From positions 124,001 through 188,000 of the forward strand of contig NZ_FNKZ01000002.1 of assembly GCF_900104255.1 (NCBI RefSeq): 64,000 bases of DNA, in the 5' to 3' direction. Positions 61,031 through 64,000 of this stretch are shown here, in pieces. This DNA comes from Pseudoxanthomonas sp. CF385 (GTDB lineage Bacteria; Pseudomonadota; Gammaproteobacteria; Xanthomonadales; Xanthomonadaceae). Position 1 is the first letter of the stretch; each line of letters begins with the position of its first letter. The translations under genes and the position numbers were made by a program. Below the pieces are notes generated by a model that worked only from the letters and a program-made list of their open reading frames with translations, did no database searches and was not told the DNA's origin.

Positions 61031-61869
61031 GCCTGCTGACCTCGCTGACCTACGTCCTGCCGCACCGTTTCCTGTCCTCGCTGGCACGCCGACTGGCGTA
61101 CTCCACGTCGCCGGGCACCAAGCAGTGGCTGATCGACACGGTGACGAAGAAGTTCGGCGTCGACCTGTCCGAAGCGGCCGATCCCGACCCGCGCGCCTAT
61201 CCCAGCTTCAATGCCTTCTTCACGCGCGCGCTTAAGCCCGGCGCCCGCGTGGCCGATGCCGATCCGCGCGCATTGCTGATGCCGGCCGATGGCCACATCA
61301 GCCAGTGCGGCCCGATCGAGGACGGCCGCATCTTCCAGGCCAAGGGGCAGTCGTTCACCGCGGCCGAGCTGTTGGGCGACGCAGAAGCCGCAGAACCGTT
61401 CCGCAACGGCCTGTTCGCCACGGTCTACCTGTCGCCGCGCGACTACCACCGCGTGCACATGCCGTGGACCGGCACGCTGCGCGAGACCGTGCACGTCCCC
61501 GGCCGGCTTTTCAGCGTGGGCACCGCCGCGGTCGCGCATGTGCCGCGCCTGTTCGCGCGCAACGAGCGCCTGGTCTGCCACTTCGACACCGACTTCGGCC
61601 CGATGGTCTCGGTGATGGTCGGCGCGCTGCTGGTCTCGGGTGTGGAAACGGTGTGGAGCGGCGAGGAAATCCCGGCCTACGGCACCGCGATCACCCGCAA
61701 GGACTACCGCGGCAAGGGCATCACGCTGGAGCGGTTCGCGGAAATGGCGCGCTTCAACTACGGCTCGACCGTCATCGTGCTGCTCCCGCCGGGCGTGGCA
61801 ACGCTGGCACCGGAACTGCACGCCGAATCGCCGGTGCGCTTGGGTCAGCGGCTGGCGACGCTGGCCTGA
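61027..61869 (+). CDS. psd: Phosphatidylserine decarboxylase proenzyme
   Basis: 280 residues. The active-site Asp88-X-His90 (ADGH) and His144 (YHRVHMP) are conserved. The self-cleavage motif reads YGST (245-248) where many Psd have LGST; Ser247 would become the pyruvoyl group. Makes phosphatidylethanolamine in the inner membrane. The 3' end overlaps the convergent YhhN gene by 25 bases. Confidence 0.97.
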   Translation: MSLLTSLTYVLPHRFLSSLARRLAYSTSPGTKQWLIDTVTKKFGVDLSEAADPDPRAYPSFNAFFTRALKPGARVADADPRALLMPADGHISQCGPIEDGRIFQAKGQSFTAAELLGDAEAAEPFRNGLFATVYLSPRDYHRVHMPWTGTLRETVHVPGRLFSVGTAAVAHVPRLFARNERLVCHFDTDFGPMVSVMVGALLVSGVETVWSGEEIPAYGTAITRKDYRGKGITLERFAEMARFNYGSTVIVLLPPGVATLAPELHAESPVRLGQRLATLA

Positions 61870-62540
61870 TCCTGATCGACCACCACCCGCACTGATCGCG
61901 CGATGCACCCCTGCGCGACCCAGTAGGTCGCCAGCACCCAGACGCTCGCCATTGGGATCGGTGCGCTAAACCGGTCGAGTGCGAGCAGCGCATCCGAGGT
62001 GACGAAGAACGCGCCACCGACCGCCGCGATGCGGGTCGATGCGTCGGAGTGCTCGCGCCACACGCTCGCCGCCTGCGCCGCCATGCCTGCCAACGCGACG
62101 ACGTAGACGATCACCGGCAGCTTCAGTTCGTTCGGCAAGCCTGGCCACAGTCTCGCCAGCACCAGCGACGCCACGACGGCATAGACCGCGACAGGCCAGC
62201 GTACGCGCCACCACCCGCCGCGCCGGCGCAAGGCCACCAGATAGGCGAGATGGGCCAGCAGGAAACTGCCCAGGCCGAAGACGAAACCGTCGAACGGCAG
62301 CATCAGGAACACGTCGCCTGCCGTGGACAACACCAAGCCGATGACGATCCAGTGCCTGTATCGCCCTGCTACGCCCGGCTGACGCCATGCCAGCGCCAGG
62401 ACGAGCAACGTCGTCAGTGGCTTGAAGACGTAGTGAAGGCCCCGCAGGCCTTCGACCTCGGCCCCCAGGATCGCCAATGCCGCGCTGGCGGCGATGGCGA
62501 GCATCCATCCGATGCGGTGGCCGTCCCTGGGCGTCGTCAT
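61845..62540 (-). CDS. YhhN-family membrane protein (lysoplasmalogenase-like)
   Basis: 231 residues, about eight hydrophobic helices. Conserved family segments include [33 protein letters not shown] and [17 protein letters not shown]. Family members (TMEM86/YhhN) hydrolyse lysoplasmalogen in animals; the bacterial substrate is unclear. Starts 3 bases after the transglycosylase stop, so probably the same transcript. Convergent overlap with psd. Confidence 0.87.
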   Translation of the reverse strand: MTTPRDGHRIGWMLAIAASAALAILGAEVEGLRGLHYVFKPLTTLLVLALAWRQPGVAGRYRHWIVIGLVLSTAGDVFLMLPFDGFVFGLGSFLLAHLAYLVALRRRGGWWRVRWPVAVYAVVASLVLARLWPGLPNELKLPVIVYVVALAGMAAQAASVWREHSDASTRIAAVGGAFFVTSDALLALDRFSAPIPMASVWVLATYWVAQGCIARSVRVVVDQDQASVASR

Positions 62541-62543
62541 CGG

Positions 62544-64000
62544 CTATTTCTTGCAGCTTTCCAGCGTGAGTTCCTGTCCGGGTCGCACGGCGTAGCCCGG
62601 GGCCTTCAGGTTGTTCGCGCGCGCCAACTTCTTCTGATCGCACTGGAAGCGCTTCGCGATGCGTCCCAGCGTGTCGCCCTTGGCGACACGGTAGTCGCGC
62701 GCCTGCTTGGCCTTGGGTTCGGCCGGCTTGGGCTCGCCGGTGGCGACCGTGGTCGGCACGCCGGCCACGGGCGTCACATCGCCCACGGCGACATTGCCGG
62801 TGAGCTGCGTGCGGCGGATGGCGGCCGCGGGGTCGGCGCTGACCAGGGTACGCGCCAGTTCGGCACGCGGCCCGCTGACGCAGTAGCGCGCGTAGAGACC
62901 AGCGATCCGCGCGTTCGCGTTGAGCAGGGTACCGGCCGGAATCCAGGTTTCCGCCTGGTAGCGGGGATTGAGGTTGCGCAGCGTGCGCATGTAACCCTCG
63001 CGCGTACCGCCGTTGCCGAGGCAGATGGTCAGCTCGTAGATCGAGGCGTCGCGCGCCAGCTTCAGGGTCGCCGGCTGCGCGTTGACCTTCGGGAACTCCA
63101 GCCCGTACTGGCGCGGGTGCAGGAACAGCCACGCCGCCGCGATGACCATGGGCACGTAGTCGCGCGTCTCGCCCGGGAACTGGCTGTAGACCACGTCGTC
63201 CCAGAAACCGAGGCCGCTGTTCTCGCGATAGACGCGCGCGGCACGGCCTTCGCCGCCGTTGTAGGCGGCCAGCGCCAGCTCGATGTTGTTGTTCAGCCCG
63301 CGCATGCGCTCGTTGATGTACGCCGCGCTGGCCTGTCCGGAGGCATAGGGGTCGTAGCGCGTGTCGAAGCCGCTGGCGTCGCGGCCGAGCCCGAAGCGGG
63401 CGCCGGTGTTGAACATGAACTGCATCGGGCCTGCGGCGCCCGCGCGCGAAGTCGAGTGCACCTTGCCGTTGGATTCCTTGGCCATGATGCCGAACAGCAA
63501 CGCCTCGGGCAGGCCGCTGCGCTCCCACGCCGGATACAGCTCGGCGCGCATGTTCTGGTAGTTCTCGTAACTGTCGATCAGCGCGGGGCGCATGTCGGTC
63601 AGCCAGCGCCGGATGCCGGCCTGGATGGCGGGGTTGTACTCGACCATGCGGTCGAAGGCGTGCCGCTGGTCGTTGAGCAGGGCGGCGGTGCGTGCGGTCT
63701 CCGGCACGGCGGTGCCGACCGGCGTCGCGTGATCGGTGCCGTCGTCCAGCGCGTCGATCGCCTCGCCTTCCTCTTCCGCATCGGCCGTCCGCCCATCGGC
63801 GTTGTCCTTCAGCAAGCGCTTGTAGCTCGCCAGCAACGTATGCACCTGGCAGCCGCGCTGCTTGATGCAGGCGTCCAGCACGTCCTCCATGTCCTCCAGC
63901 GCTGCATCGCTCTCGGCGGCGCCACGCGGGTCGCTGTTGGCCACCAGCACCAGGCCATCGCGGTAGCGCTTCTCGGCGGCCGCCATGCGCTGCTCGAGCG
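62544..64000 (-). CDS. Membrane-bound lytic transglycosylase, MltD-like (N-terminus beyond window)
   Basis: At least 485 residues; the frame is open at the right edge. Catalytic Glu lies in FGIMAKESNG, with the SLT motifs AAGPMQFM, ALAAYNGGEG and DYVPMVIAA. A LysM domain occupies the C-terminus (DYRVAKGDTLGRIAKRF...PGQELTL). It cleaves glycan strands of peptidoglycan with formation of 1,6-anhydro-muramic ends. MltD in E. coli has two LysM repeats; only one is visible here. The N-terminal lipobox, if any, is off the window. Confidence 0.92.
   Translation of the reverse strand, partial: LEQRMAAAEKRYRDGLVLVANSDPRGAAESDAALEDMEDVLDACIKQRGCQVHTLLASYKRLLKDNADGRTADAEEEGEAIDALDDGTDHATPVGTAVPETARTAALLNDQRHAFDRMVEYNPAIQAGIRRWLTDMRPALIDSYENYQNMRAELYPAWERSGLPEALLFGIMAKESNGKVHSTSRAGAAGPMQFMFNTGARFGLGRDASGFDTRYDPYASGQASAAYINERMRGLNNNIELALAAYNGGEGRAARVYRENSGLGFWDDVVYSQFPGETRDYVPMVIAAAWLFLHPRQYGLEFPKVNAQPATLKLARDASIYELTICLGNGGTREGYMRTLRNLNPRYQAETWIPAGTLLNANARIAGLYARYCVSGPRAELARTLVSADPAAAIRRTQLTGNVAVGDVTPVAGVPTTVATGEPKPAEPKAKQARDYRVAKGDTLGRIAKRFQCDQKKLARANNLKAPGYAVRPGQELTLESCKK

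Overview
The window is very GC-rich, densely coded bacterial DNA. Gene content and order point to a gammaproteobacterium of the Xanthomonadaceae/Lysobacteraceae (Pseudoxanthomonas-, Stenotrophomonas- or Lysobacter-like). The evidence is a glmM/tpiA/secG/tRNA-Leu block, a complete 14-gene nuo operon, the tRNA-fMet/rimP/nusA/infB/rbfA/truB/rpsO/pnp cluster, and an asd/fimV/truA/trpF/trpB/trpA/accD chain with a LysR gene divergent from trpB. This assignment is inference from synteny; no rRNA lies in the window.

Layout. 1-7.1 kb: a 5'-complete hybrid sensor kinase with a sodium/solute-symporter-like sensor (runs off the left edge), a TonB-dependent receptor and a divergent GntP-type permease. 7.2-17.6 kb is the accessory part: a DUF1800/DUF1501 pair, a membrane-anchored unknown protein, a Tat-exported extended SDR enzyme, a small secreted unknown, an SGNH-type hydrolase, two tiny unknown genes, and a translationally coupled Gfo/Idh/MocA oxidoreductase plus NAD-epimerase. 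A set of short repeats (17.65-17.79 kb) and a CynX/NimT-type MFS exporter follow.

19.2-28.5 kb, all minus strand, is the translation/RNA-processing cluster headed by initiator tRNA: tRNA-fMet, rimP, nusA, infB, rbfA, truB, rpsO, pnp. 28.6-43.9 kb, also minus strand, is nuoA to nuoN (respiratory complex I), mostly with 4-10 base overlaps or tiny gaps, with a good promoter candidate about 250 bases ahead of nuoA and terminator hairpins after nuoN. 44-49.6 kb: tRNA-Leu(GAG), secG, tpiA, a plus-strand SDR, a 2OG-Fe(II) oxygenase, glmM and accD. 49.7-60.2 kb: trpA, trpB, divergent lysR (trpI-like), trpF, truA, a short fimV, asd, a D-2-hydroxyacid dehydrogenase, aroC and prmB. 60.3-64 kb: a SCO1/SenC protein coupled to psd, a convergent YhhN-family gene, and an MltD-like lytic transglycosylase that runs off the right edge.

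Most of the window is core metabolism and information processing. The least explained parts are the 7.2-17.8 kb block and small sequence structures: repeats, palindromes over start or stop codons, and a U1-U72 mismatch in the initiator tRNA. I saw no CRISPR array, insertion sequence, prophage or rRNA. The only gene-free stretch over 300 bases is 43593-43968 (nuo promoter/leader plus tRNA-Leu terminator).
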